Of a stretch of DNA of 50,114 bases, positions 1-7,852 are shown one piece after another. The DNA lies in assembly GCA_028818755.1 (NCBI GenBank), contig JAPPNF010000015.1:1-50114 (forward strand). The letters are read 5' to 3'. Made by a program: the position numbers and the translations under genes. The notes beneath the pieces were generated by a model. The model saw only the letters and a program-made list of their open reading frames with translations, did no database searches and had not been told where the DNA came from. Source of the DNA: Deltaproteobacteria bacterium (GTDB lineage: Bacteria > Desulfobacterota > Binatia > UBA9968 > JAJDTQ01). Position 1 is the stretch's first letter. Every line of letters starts with the position of its first letter.

Positions 1-171
1 CCAGCATCCATCATCGCCTCCGGCAAAGGAAGGTGGGGCGCTCGTATCGCTTACGATCTCACCAACAGCCTCTGGACTTCAGGCGAACAGGAAACCGCGA
101 ACGTGGAAGAGGCCGCCTCCAGTCCGGGAGACCTCCTTGCATGCCGGACACTTCACTCCCCAGGCGAATGA
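1..171 (+). other. Open frame entering from the left edge, possible 3' end of a gene
   Basis: A plus-strand frame is open from the first base to a TGA at 169-171 and would give 56 residues ending in HSPGE. It overlaps the end of the convergent integrase gene by 19 bases. I recognise no family, and its third codon positions are less GC-biased than in the clear genes. It may be the tail of a real gene lying to the left or simply a chance open frame. Confidence 0.2.
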
Positions 172-1415
172 GGCACCGCCGGCGCCTGTCGCGCCATCAG
201 CTCATCGATGTGATCCGCGACCCGTTGCGCGGGACCCCGCAGCTGCTCCACCGTCCAGTCCGCGGCGTAGCCCTCGGTCACGTCACCGGGCCGGGCATGG
301 TTCACCAACCGCTTGGTCAAAGACCGCGGCAGCATCAGCTCCCGCTCCGCCACCGTGATGAAGCAGTTCCGCAACGCGTGAAACCAGAACTTTGCTCCGC
401 CCGCCCGCTCGATGGCCTCGTAGTGTCGGTGGAGTTCCTCCACGTGTCCCGACGCACTCATCGGCGACGGAAACACCCACACACGAAGCTCCTCCGCTGC
501 CGAGTGGCCCTCCGCCCGCCGCCGCGCCAGTATCTCCCCAAGCTGCCGCGTCACCGGTAACTCGAGCGGCACTCCCGTCTTGGTCTCCTCCACCCGGAAA
601 AGCCCGGCATCCAGGTCCACGTCCTCCCACCTTAGCGGCTGGATCTCTCCCCGCCGCATCCCCGTGTAGAGCCCGAACAGAAACACGTCCCGGTGAACCG
701 CATTGTTCACCTCTGCCTCCAGTCCTTTCCGCCAGCACGGCAGCACTTCGGCCGGGGACGATATCCGTTTCCGCCTCTTCCGGTGGTACCGCCCGCCGGC
801 CGCGAGCCACTGCTCCACCGGATTGTGCAGACCCTCGTAGTCCACGCAGGGCCTGCGATACACCGAGCGAAGGAACGACAGACACTGGTTGGCCGGCATC
901 TCTCCGTGGCGCTCGGTAAGAAGCCTGAACCGGTTCTCCACCTCCCGGCGGTTGATCGCATCCAGTGGGCGGGACAACCAGTCACCGAGGTAGAGGGCCG
1001 CATACCGGTGATAGCCCCGCTCGGTGCTGGCCGCGCGCCCATTACCCGATTCCATGTAGTCCTTGCAAGCCTCTCCCAGGGTCGGCACGGAACGCGCCTC
1101 CGCTCGCTCCTCCGCAGGGTCGTCTCCCGCGGCCACGCGTCCCAGCAGTTCCTGGGCCAGACGCCTTGCCTGGTCCGGGGTGACCCGCCCGGCACGGCCC
1201 ACCACCACACGCTTGTTGGGCGCCTTGCGCCCGCCGTTCCCCGCGCGGTAGTTTACAACGTAGGACTTGGCGCCCGAGGGGTGCACACGCACGCCGAAGC
1301 CCGTAAGCTTGTCGTCCCAGGCGATCCAGGGCTTGTCTTCGGGCTCGAGAGCGTCTACGGTGCGTTTGCTGAGGGTGAGCTTGACCTTGGCCATGAGTTT
1401 TGCGGAGTGTTGCAT
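153..1415 (-). CDS. Tyrosine recombinase / phage-type integrase
   Basis: This is a site-specific DNA recombinase of about 420 residues, the usual size for island integrases. The N-terminal part (KLTLSKRTVDAL, then GFGVRVHPSGAKSYV) matches the arm-binding DUF4102-type domain of P4-like integrases. The catalytic core shows Arg in GMRRGEI (about residue 255), the H-x-x-R box in FHALRN (His346, Arg349), a His in VNHARPG (about 373) and the nucleophile Tyr383 in TEGYA, so the active site looks complete. I chose the ATG at 1415 because GAGG lies 8 bases upstream. An upstream frame extension and a later ATG (1394) lack such a site. No tRNA lies beside it, so the attachment site is not identified. 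It probably mobilised the AT-richer segment at about 3.1-4.7 kb or DNA to the left of the window. Confidence 0.92.
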   Translation of the reverse strand: MQHSAKLMAKVKLTLSKRTVDALEPEDKPWIAWDDKLTGFGVRVHPSGAKSYVVNYRAGNGGRKAPNKRVVVGRAGRVTPDQARRLAQELLGRVAAGDDPAEERAEARSVPTLGEACKDYMESGNGRAASTERGYHRYAALYLGDWLSRPLDAINRREVENRFRLLTERHGEMPANQCLSFLRSVYRRPCVDYEGLHNPVEQWLAAGGRYHRKRRKRISSPAEVLPCWRKGLEAEVNNAVHRDVFLFGLYTGMRRGEIQPLRWEDVDLDAGLFRVEETKTGVPLELPVTRQLGEILARRRAEGHSAAEELRVWVFPSPMSASGHVEELHRHYEAIERAGGAKFWFHALRNCFITVAERELMLPRSLTKRLVNHARPGDVTEGYAADWTVEQLRGPAQRVADHIDELMARQAPAVPHSPGE

Positions 1416-1481
1416 GGTGGTACCTCGCGTATTCGGTATCGGCTGGACGACCGAAGAAAACAAACAACAAACAACCGAGGT

Positions 1482-1510
1482 ATCTTAAACGTGGACCGAA
1501 TAAGAGTCAA
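1482..1510 (-). promoter_or_regulatory. Probable sigma70-type promoter of the integrase gene
   Basis: Read on the minus strand there is TTGACT (1510-1505), a 17-base spacer and TAAGAT (1487-1482), about 60 bases upstream of the integrase ATG. A second TTGACT occurs at 1522-1517, a direct repeat spaced by 12 bases, which could be part of a regulator site. The leader between promoter and start is rich in A and C on the plus strand. The call rests on hexamer match and spacing only. Confidence 0.5.
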
Positions 1511-1657
1511 CCCCAAAGTCAACACAGCAGAACGAAACGGAGCGCATTGGAGAGATCGTGCGGCAAGGCTTGGCTGTTGGAATCCCTTTATAACATGCTG
1601 TAATAGTGGTAATATTGGCGCACAGGGCGAAGGTCTGAGCATCCGTGCTGTTGAATG

Positions 1658-1682
1658 ACGGGAGGGTTTCAAACCCGCCCGT
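1658..1682. repeat. GGGTTTcAAACCC hairpin, a dispersed-repeat type
   Basis: This is an inverted repeat with 12-base arms and one mismatch, centred on GGGTTTCAAACCC with flanking ACGGG and CCCGT. A close relative with the core GGGGCGGG..CCCGCCCC lies at 49204-49244. The shape and recurrence suggest a mobile or REP-like intergenic hairpin. It sits just upstream of the aldolase gene and downstream of nothing on the plus strand, so a terminator role is not obvious. Confidence 0.55.
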
Positions 1683-1738
1683 GTCCTCATGCACCGGGTG
1701 CCGACGGGTTCGCAAATCGCCTCCAACGGGAGATCGCC

Positions 1739-2767
1739 ATGAGCGACGACAGCCACATCCATATTCTCGACAGCACGCTGCGGGACGGCAGCCACGCCTT
1801 GAGCCACCAGCTTACCGCGGTGCAGGTGGCTCGAGTCGCCCAGGGGTTGAACGACGCCGGCGTGGAGATCATCGAGGTGTCCCACGGCGACGGGCTGGGC
1901 GGCTCCACCATCACCTACGGCTTCTCCAGGCAGTCGGAGTTCGAGCTGCTGGACGCCGCCGCGGGGGTCGTGGACCGGGGCAAGCTGGCGGTGCTGCTCT
2001 TGCCGGGCATCGGCACCAAGGACGACCTGGCCCGGGCCAAGGACCTGGGCGCACAGGTGGCGCAGATCGCCACCCACGTCACCGAGGCCGACGTCTCAGA
2101 GCAGCACATCGAGTTGGCCAAGAAGATGGACATGGAGGTCATCGGCATGCTGATGCTCTCTCACATGGGCTCTCCCGAGAAGATCGCCGAGCAGGGCAGG
2201 CTCATGGAGAGCTACGGCGCCGACGTGGTGCTGGTCACCGATTCCGCCGGCGCGCTGTTGCCCCCCACCGTGCGCGAGCGTGTGCGGGCATTGCGCGACG
2301 CCATCGACATCGGGGTGGGCTTCCACGGGCACAACAACCTCTCCATGGCCATGGCCAACAGCCTGGTGGCCATCGAGGAAGGCGCCCGCTGGCTCGACGC
2401 CTGCACCTGCGGCCTCGGCGCCGGCTCGGGCAACACTCCCACCGAGGTGCTGGTGGCCGTGCTCGACAAGCTCGGGCAATACGAAACCGGCATCGACCTG
2501 TGGAAGATCATGGACGTGGCCGAGGAGATCGTGAAGCCGCTGATGCAAAAGCCCGTGCGCATCGGCAAGACCAGCCTGACCATGGGCTACGCCGGCGTCT
2601 ACTCGAGCTTCCTGCTCCACGCCGACAAGGCCGCCGCCCAGTTCGGCGTCGACCCGCGCGACGTCCTGGTGGAAGTGGGCAAACGCCAAGCCGTCGGAGG
2701 CCAGGAAGACATCCTGGTTGAGATCGCCATGAGCTTGGCAAAGGAGAAGGAGCAGGGGGTGGAATAG
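1739..2767 (+). CDS. dmpG: 4-hydroxy-2-oxovalerate aldolase (DmpG/MhpE/BphI family)
   Basis: This predicted divalent-metal-dependent aldolase splits 4-hydroxy-2-oxo acids into pyruvate and an aldehyde, the last step of meta-cleavage pathways for aromatic compounds. The 342-residue product has the expected length. Near the N-terminus, LDSTLRDGSH carries the Arg-Asp pair and His of the active site, and GFHGHNN at about residue 197-203 supplies the two metal-binding His. The C-terminal about 60 residues fit the DmpG communication domain that docks to acylating acetaldehyde dehydrogenase. The ATG at 1739 follows GGGAG at a good distance; an upstream in-frame ATG at 1655 is rejected because the family begins here. 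Its usual partners, the acetaldehyde dehydrogenase and the 2-oxopent-4-enoate hydratase, are not in the window. It may serve the hydrolase-containing modules to the right. Confidence 0.9.
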   Translation: MSDDSHIHILDSTLRDGSHALSHQLTAVQVARVAQGLNDAGVEIIEVSHGDGLGGSTITYGFSRQSEFELLDAAAGVVDRGKLAVLLLPGIGTKDDLARAKDLGAQVAQIATHVTEADVSEQHIELAKKMDMEVIGMLMLSHMGSPEKIAEQGRLMESYGADVVLVTDSAGALLPPTVRERVRALRDAIDIGVGFHGHNNLSMAMANSLVAIEEGARWLDACTCGLGAGSGNTPTEVLVAVLDKLGQYETGIDLWKIMDVAEEIVKPLMQKPVRIGKTSLTMGYAGVYSSFLLHADKAAAQFGVDPRDVLVEVGKRQAVGGQEDILVEIAMSLAKEKEQGVE

Positions 2768-3137
2768 AACCGCCATCTCGCCTCTACACCGCCGTTCCGG
2801 GCTACCTCTCCGTCGTCCGGGCCACCTCCCCAGCACCGATCCGATCCCCAGCTCGGGCCGTCCTGATTGTCGGCGGGAGCGGGCCATCCTGCACGGACCA
2901 GCAAGAATAGATGTGAAGTCTGCCTACATGGTTTCAACGCCCAGCTGATTGAAACGGCACCTGAAGGGGCGTACACGACCACTGTAGGAGGCCTCTATGA
3001 CACCTTCAGCACGGCTGACGTGGGTGCGCATGTACGAACAGACCGGAGACGCCGGCCTAACCTGTCGGCGCTTGCTGATGTCCTCGGCGCCCAACGCTCA
3101 ATGTTTCGTCGCTTCACCTCCTACGGCAGGAACGGTT
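2768..3137. other. Intergenic stretch with no supported gene
   Basis: About 370 bases lie between the convergent aldolase and membrane-protein genes. A plus-strand frame crosses it (2867-3256) but has no family resemblance or ribosome site and runs into the opposite-strand gene. I see no clear terminator hairpin. Base composition shifts here from GC-rich to AT-richer, which may mark the edge of acquired DNA. Confidence 0.5.
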
Positions 3138-4379
3138 TCATGGTGCCCCAACAACGTCAAAGTCGTAGATACGTAGAGCTAGATTGTCCAAGTACCGCCC
3201 TTGTTCTCGACCGAACATTTGCCAGGTGGCATGTTTCAACCACCAGTTCTCACTAAAGTACTTCTGCGGTTTACCCATCGGCCAAGGCCCTTTCAATCTA
3301 CGTTCCAAGACCGATTTCTCGACAACTGACCTCGGTACCAAGAACCTGGAGTATGATGAAATGGCGTATATGGGTGGATTGCCCGCTTCGAACTTAACGA
3401 ATTGCCCGGCAACACCGGGATAACCCACGCGTTTCACAATTTCATCATGCCCAGGAATTGTTGACACGAAAGTCCAAAAGCCGTCGTCCATGTTCGCCCT
3501 GTTTTCTTGCTTTAGACGTGCAATACGTGAGTATAGTTTCATAAAACGTAAAGATAACAACTTGTCGGCGGACTCCACTAGAAGCTTGTCTGCTAGTGGC
3601 TTGTAGTCGACAGCTCTTTCCGCCAAAGCTTTCAAGAATGAGAGTATGGCGCTGGTGTCACTTATAACGACAATCTCGTTAGGGCGGCGACTCAGCTGGT
3701 ACTTCAGTCGTTCTTGATAGGCCGTGGAGTAATCTGATGGGGCCAAAGGCGTTGAGGAAAACGCCGCAAGCATTCTCATCAGCGCTATTGCAGTCTCGTC
3801 CTGGTAATTCTGCCACGAGTTGGCGAAATTGATGAGAGCGTGATTGGTGGGGTCAGCTCGAAGCTTTGTCAACAATCGCTTGACGTCTGGAGGGTGGTGG
3901 AAGACTGGAAAAGCAACCACTCCCCTCTTTGTACGCTCCAATAGCAGGTTAAGTTGTTTGCGGTCCGTAATGCCCACCTTGTCGTTAAACTTTTGGAGGT
4001 GGAAGTCAACACCTTCATAATCGTTGCAGTAGCAATCTTTTGAAGCGTCACCGAAAAAGAAGATTACGCTACATGACAAGATCGGCAAAAAAGTCCAAAA
4101 GACTGCGAATGGAATAAAACTGACGAGAAAACGGGTCGAGGACTTCAAAGAGAAGATTCGTGGCAGGACAACGCCAAGAACGATGAACATCGTTGCGGTC
4201 GCGACGATCCAGTAGGTAGTCTTTTGGGCGTCGAGCCAATAGATTAGGGGCAAAAAGGCTCCCAGAAAGACTCCGAGAACCCCAAATATGGAAGTGCTCA
4301 ATGTGACGTATAACTGAGGTCGCTCGACAACCTTTCCTGAGGGGACAACTCCGGCAGCGTGGTGTGAGTCATTGGACAT
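3138..4379 (-). CDS. Membrane protein of unknown function, AT-richer than its neighbours
   Basis: I do not recognise this 413-residue protein. The N-terminal 110 residues hold three likely membrane segments (about residues 23-48, 54-75 and 82-108), the last ending in SCSVIFFFG. About 300 mostly helical, polar residues follow and would lie on one side of the membrane. The start is well supported by GGAGGG 4-5 bases before the ATG at 4379. Its codon use is clearly less GC-rich than the catabolic genes around it, which suggests horizontal acquisition. A small ORF and a good promoter lie just upstream on the same strand, so the two may be one transcription unit. The three-helix anchor plus large soluble domain recalls some anti-phage or sensing membrane proteins, but no motif supports that. 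Confidence 0.75.
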   Translation of the reverse strand: MSNDSHHAAGVVPSGKVVERPQLYVTLSTSIFGVLGVFLGAFLPLIYWLDAQKTTYWIVATATMFIVLGVVLPRIFSLKSSTRFLVSFIPFAVFWTFLPILSCSVIFFFGDASKDCYCNDYEGVDFHLQKFNDKVGITDRKQLNLLLERTKRGVVAFPVFHHPPDVKRLLTKLRADPTNHALINFANSWQNYQDETAIALMRMLAAFSSTPLAPSDYSTAYQERLKYQLSRRPNEIVVISDTSAILSFLKALAERAVDYKPLADKLLVESADKLLSLRFMKLYSRIARLKQENRANMDDGFWTFVSTIPGHDEIVKRVGYPGVAGQFVKFEAGNPPIYAISSYSRFLVPRSVVEKSVLERRLKGPWPMGKPQKYFSENWWLKHATWQMFGREQGRYLDNLALRIYDFDVVGAP

Positions 4380-4441
4380 TTTGCCCTCCGTTTCAATTGC
4401 CTGAGGCGCAACGTTGTGTACATGGTTTCGAAGAGAAGGGA

Positions 4442-4576
4442 TTACAAGACGATTTTCTTGTCTGCCGCACCGAGCATGGCCCTGACCAAATGCTCCGGGT
4501 CCTTTGCGTGCTGGTTTACTTACTCAGTCCCTACTGAGTGTTCAATGACGGGAAGCAATTCACCTTGTTTAGACAT
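4442..4576 (-). pseudogene. Small ORF interrupted by an in-frame TAA, upstream of the membrane protein
   Basis: On the minus strand an ATG at 4576 preceded by AAGGAG (6-7 bases) opens a frame reading MSKQGELLPVIEHSVGTE before a TAA. The same frame continues without further stops through DPEHLVRAMLGAADKKIVL to a second TAA at 4444-4442. Without the first stop it would encode about 44 residues. It could be a small gene broken by a point mutation, or an 18-residue leader peptide with a fortuitously open tail. The strong ribosome site and the promoter with operator upstream argue that it is or was translated. No family recognised. Confidence 0.45.
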
Positions 4577-4632
4577 GGGCGCTCCTTCGAATACGTGCCG
4601 GTTGTTTGAGGGACCGCTACGTTGGGGCTAGA

Positions 4633-4680
4633 CGTACCATACGGTACGGCCTATCTAGGCAGAACACGCCGCTTTGTCAA
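4633..4680 (-). promoter_or_regulatory. Promoter with palindromic operator for the small ORF and membrane protein
   Basis: On the minus strand a perfect TTGACA (4680-4675) is followed after 17 bases by TAGATA (4657-4652), a weak -10. Directly downstream, where transcription would begin, lies the palindrome CGTACC-ATAC-GGTACG (4648-4633). A repressor dimer bound there would block initiation. No regulator gene that would bind it is recognised nearby. The leader to the small ORF would be about 70 bases. Confidence 0.45.
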
Positions 4681-4880
4681 CAACTGGGAATTGAGGTATT
4701 GAGGCCGGAAGTCCCGGTCGCCAAGAAATAAAACCAACATGCCCGTTACCCGAGCTTGTGGAGTTTGGGGTTGCGACAAGGGCGGACACGGAGCGTCTCG
4801 GGATACGCGTGGCCGGGGAAGTAGTGGATGAGGCGGTTTTGGGGAAGCAGAGGACGGTCGGTTTGTCTCGGGGCGGACTG
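4681..4880. other. Gene-free stretch between the promoter region and the permease gene end
   Basis: Together with the promoter this makes roughly 300 bases without a gene downstream of the permease. I see no coding frame with family resemblance. In particular there is no trace of the ABC ATPase gene that would be expected after a binding protein and permease. Confidence 0.4.
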
Positions 4881-6605
4881 TCACGCCCCCTGTATCCCCA
4901 CCTTGAGCCCGAACGACCTCGCCACTAGAGCTACGCCGGTGGTGAGCAGGACGATGAACAGCACCGTGATGCTGGCGGGCTCCCGGTAGCCGCCAGCGAT
5001 CTGGTCCAGGGCCAGGAGCGCGAGGGTGCGGGTCTCGGAGGTGGCCAGCAGGATGACGCTGGAGGCGGTGCGGGCGGCGAAGAGGAACTTGAGCACGGCG
5101 ATGAGGGCCATGGTCTGCCCCATGAGCGGCAGCACGATGCGGAAGTAGGTGCCCCAGAAGCCGGCGCCGGAGGTGAGGGACGCCTCCTCCAGCTCCTTGC
5201 CGAGCTGGATGAAGTTGGCCTTGAGGACCTGGGTGGCGAGGGTGATGCCTCCCATCATGGAGGCGATGATGAGCAGGAACAGGGTGCCGTAGAGCGGGCG
5301 GAAGAACGGCGTGCCCAGGAACATCCACAACAGCCCCAATCCGGCGAGGACACCCGGCACGGCCGAGGGCAGCCAGCAGATGGAATCCAGCACGCTCCGG
5401 CCCGGCAGGCGGGTGCGTACGATGATGTAGGCGATGAGCGAGAAGAGGATCGGCCCCACCACCGCGGAGACCACGGCGATGATCAGGGTGTTCTGGAGCG
5501 CCAGCATGAGCCGCGGGTCGTTCAGGGCCAGGCGCCAGTACTCCAGGGTCCAGGTCTGGGGCAGGTCGAAGAACCCGAAGCGGACCATCAGGCTGCCGCC
5601 CAGGGCGCTCAGGATGGGCACGCCCACCGCCAGGAAGCAGATGGCGCCCATGCCCGCGGCCACCAGGTACTTCCCCGGACCCATGTCGATCAGCTTGGTC
5701 TTGAAATGGCTGGTGACGGTGGTGAACTGGCGCGCGCCGATGAGCTTACGCTGCAACGGGATGAACACCGCCAGGAACACCAGGATGATGCTTCCCAGGG
5801 CCGCGGCCTGGTTGGTGAGGGGCGGGTCCTGCTGGGCCAGGTCCACGATCATGGTGGAGTAGACGAAGAAGCCCCAGGGGGTTCCCAGCAGGAGCTCGGT
5901 CTCGAACGACTCGAACAGCCGCACCAGGCTCAGGAGCAGCACCACCACCAGGATCGGCGTCATCACCGGGAGCGTCACCCGGAACATGGTCCTCAGAGTG
6001 CCGGCGCCGCACAAGAGGCTCGCCTCCTCCATGGCGGCGTCCATCCTGCGGAAGGCCGGGGTCAGCAGCATGACCTTGGTGTCGAGGCCGGCGACGGTGT
6101 GGACCCACACGATGCCCCAGAAGGAATAAATGTCGAAGGGCATCACCCCCAGGAGATCGTCGAACCAGGTGTTGACCAGGCCGAAATCCGGATCCAGCAG
6201 CAGCATCCAGCCGTAGGTGGACGCCACGCTGGGCAGCATGAACGAGATCCAGAACAGGAACTCGAAGCCGCGGGCGAAGGGGATGTTGGTGCGGGACAGG
6301 ATCCACGCCAGGAAGACGCCCAGCGGAAAGACGATGGCCTGGCGCACCACGGTCAGGTGGATGGTGTTCCACAGCGCCTCGCCCGCGCCGTATTCGGTGA
6401 ACGCCTCGATCCAGGCGCCGAAGCCCCACCGGGTCGGCTCGCCGATGGTGGCGACGTTGAAGCTGTTGATGAGGATGAGGGCGAGCGGATAGAGGATGTA
6501 GAAGCCCATGAACCCGATGAGCACGATCATCAGGTACAGGCCCCAGTTGAGCGCAGTGATGCGGGCACGCGGCGCCGCTGGCGCGGCGCTATCGGGCTGA
6601 GGCAT
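4881..6605 (-). CDS. ABC importer permease, two fused transmembrane domains (iron(III)/thiamine type)
   Basis: This 574-residue inner-membrane protein has two tandem permease domains, roughly residues 25-290 and 310-570, each with about six membrane segments. Each half has the EAA loop that contacts the ATPase: EEASLLCGAGTLRTMFRV in the first and EEASLTSGAGFWGTYFRI in the second. The fused layout is typical of the FbpB/SfuB/ThiP group. It lies 56 bases downstream of a matching binding-protein gene and is probably co-transcribed with it. The substrate is unknown. The divergent catabolic operon suggests an organic acid rather than iron, by inference only. No ATPase gene accompanies it; the ATPase at 27334-28422 could serve both systems. 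Confidence 0.88.
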   Translation of the reverse strand: MPQPDSAAPAAPRARITALNWGLYLMIVLIGFMGFYILYPLALILINSFNVATIGEPTRWGFGAWIEAFTEYGAGEALWNTIHLTVVRQAIVFPLGVFLAWILSRTNIPFARGFEFLFWISFMLPSVASTYGWMLLLDPDFGLVNTWFDDLLGVMPFDIYSFWGIVWVHTVAGLDTKVMLLTPAFRRMDAAMEEASLLCGAGTLRTMFRVTLPVMTPILVVVLLLSLVRLFESFETELLLGTPWGFFVYSTMIVDLAQQDPPLTNQAAALGSIILVFLAVFIPLQRKLIGARQFTTVTSHFKTKLIDMGPGKYLVAAGMGAICFLAVGVPILSALGGSLMVRFGFFDLPQTWTLEYWRLALNDPRLMLALQNTLIIAVVSAVVGPILFSLIAYIIVRTRLPGRSVLDSICWLPSAVPGVLAGLGLLWMFLGTPFFRPLYGTLFLLIIASMMGGITLATQVLKANFIQLGKELEEASLTSGAGFWGTYFRIVLPLMGQTMALIAVLKFLFAARTASSVILLATSETRTLALLALDQIAGGYREPASITVLFIVLLTTGVALVARSFGLKVGIQGA

Positions 6606-6661
6606 GGCGCGCTCGGGCTCTCGGGTTCAAGGGCGTGGATGTCGGTATTGCGTGTCCGCAG

Positions 6662-7825
6662 CTACTTCTTCTGCTTCTTGGTCGCCTCCTTGACCAGCTT
6701 CCAGTAGAACTTGCTCACCGGCCGGGGGTCCAGGAACCCCAGCATCGGGTACTTTTTCCCCTCGACGCGCTTGCCGTCGGTTAGCACGTCGTCCTTGGGG
6801 ATGTCGGTGCGCATGGAGTTGGAGGGCTCCACCACCACCTGGTTCATCACCCGCTGCCAGGTGGACTGGCCTTCACGGGACAGGAACCAGTTGGCGAAGA
6901 CCGCGGCCGCGTTGGGGTGGGGCGCGCCCTTCAGGTGCGCCAGCACGCTGCTGTTGCCGCTGCCCATGGCGCCGGCTTCCTTGATGTTCTCGGCCGGGTA
7001 GGTCTTGACCGGAAGCCCCTGTTTCTGCGCCTTCTCGACGTCGCGGCACATGAAGCACAGGGGGTACTTGCCGCGGGCGAGCCAGTTGGTTGCCTGCCGC
7101 CGGTCGCGGGAGATGGTCAGGTCCATCTCGGTGAACAGCCGTTCCAGGAACTTGGGGCCCACGTCGGGGTTGTAGTAGAGCTGCAGCATGGGCGTGGGCA
7201 CCGAGCCCCCGCGGCCGTAGCTGTAGAAGCCGAGCTTGCCCTTCCACTTGGGGTCGAGGATATCCCAGAAGGAATCGATCCCCTTGAGGCTGGTTAAGAG
7301 CTTGCTGTTGTACGCCATGCTGGCGGTGCCCGGGGTGCCCTCGTAGAGGAAGATGAACTTGCCGTCCGGGTCGCGGTAGAAGTGCTGTCCCTTGTACCAC
7401 TTGGACTGGTCGGTCACCTCGGGGAGCATGAGCAAGGGCTTGACGGGCGCCAGGTAGTTCAGGATGTATGCCGTCCGCGCCGCGTTGGGGCCGTACGAGA
7501 AGAGGTCCACCAGGTACTTCTTCGCCCTGCGCTCCGCGATCATGCGCTGAATCAGCTCGGAGTGGCCCGACACGCTGACGACCTTGATCTTGGGATAGCG
7601 CTTCTGAAAGGCGCCGAGGATCTCGTGGTGGGTGATCTCGTCGCCGCCGTAGATGTTGACCTGTCCCTCGGCGCGCGCCGCCGCCAGGGTCTTTTCCCAC
7701 TTCGCATCGGCGTCCGCGGCGACGCCGTAGGAGGCGAGAGCCAGGACGCCGCAAAGCGCGAGCACACAGTAGCGGAAGTAACGAACGGCCGGGCCGCCTA
7801 AACCATATCTCGGGCTCATAACCAT
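6662..7825 (-). CDS. Periplasmic binding protein of an ABC importer (Fe(III)/organic-anion type)
   Basis: This 387-residue exported protein has a signal peptide near residues 14-37 (YCVLALCGVLALASYGVAADA) with an Ala-rich cleavage region and no lipobox Cys. The mature part follows the type 2 periplasmic binding fold used by FbpA-like and related proteins: WEKTLAAARAEGQVNIYGG at the start, GTASMAYNSKLL in the middle, PNAAAVFANWFLS near the end. It would capture substrate for the permease encoded next. Two starts are possible: AAGGAGG lies 3 bases before the ATG at 7825 and 9 bases before an ATG at 7819. The lysine-rich C-terminus resembles that of the small protein encoded just upstream. The ligand cannot be read from sequence. 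Confidence 0.87.
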   Translation of the reverse strand: MVMSPRYGLGGPAVRYFRYCVLALCGVLALASYGVAADADAKWEKTLAAARAEGQVNIYGGDEITHHEILGAFQKRYPKIKVVSVSGHSELIQRMIAERRAKKYLVDLFSYGPNAARTAYILNYLAPVKPLLMLPEVTDQSKWYKGQHFYRDPDGKFIFLYEGTPGTASMAYNSKLLTSLKGIDSFWDILDPKWKGKLGFYSYGRGGSVPTPMLQLYYNPDVGPKFLERLFTEMDLTISRDRRQATNWLARGKYPLCFMCRDVEKAQKQGLPVKTYPAENIKEAGAMGSGNSSVLAHLKGAPHPNAAAVFANWFLSREGQSTWQRVMNQVVVEPSNSMRTDIPKDDVLTDGKRVEGKKYPMLGFLDPRPVSKFYWKLVKEATKKQKK

Positions 7826-7852
7826 GTTCCTCCTTCGAGTCGTGCGGCTCGT

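Noticed and set aside
1590..1615. TATAAC-like -10 as promoter of the aldolase gene
   Set aside because: No acceptable -35 hexamer at 15-18 bases upstream was found.
2867..3256. Plus-strand frame between the aldolase and membrane-protein genes
   Set aside because: No ribosome site, no recognisable family, and it runs into the opposite-strand gene.
4520..4525. Selenocysteine recoding of the stop in the small ORF
   Set aside because: The stop is TAA, not TGA, so selenocysteine insertion does not apply.
4416..4631. Plus-strand frame opposite the small interrupted ORF
   Set aside because: The minus strand has the promoter, ribosome site and reading frame; this one has no supporting signal.
4881..7825. 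Iron(III) uptake system
   Set aside because: The family includes iron importers, but no iron-related neighbours or Fur-box-like sequence were seen; catabolic context favours another substrate.
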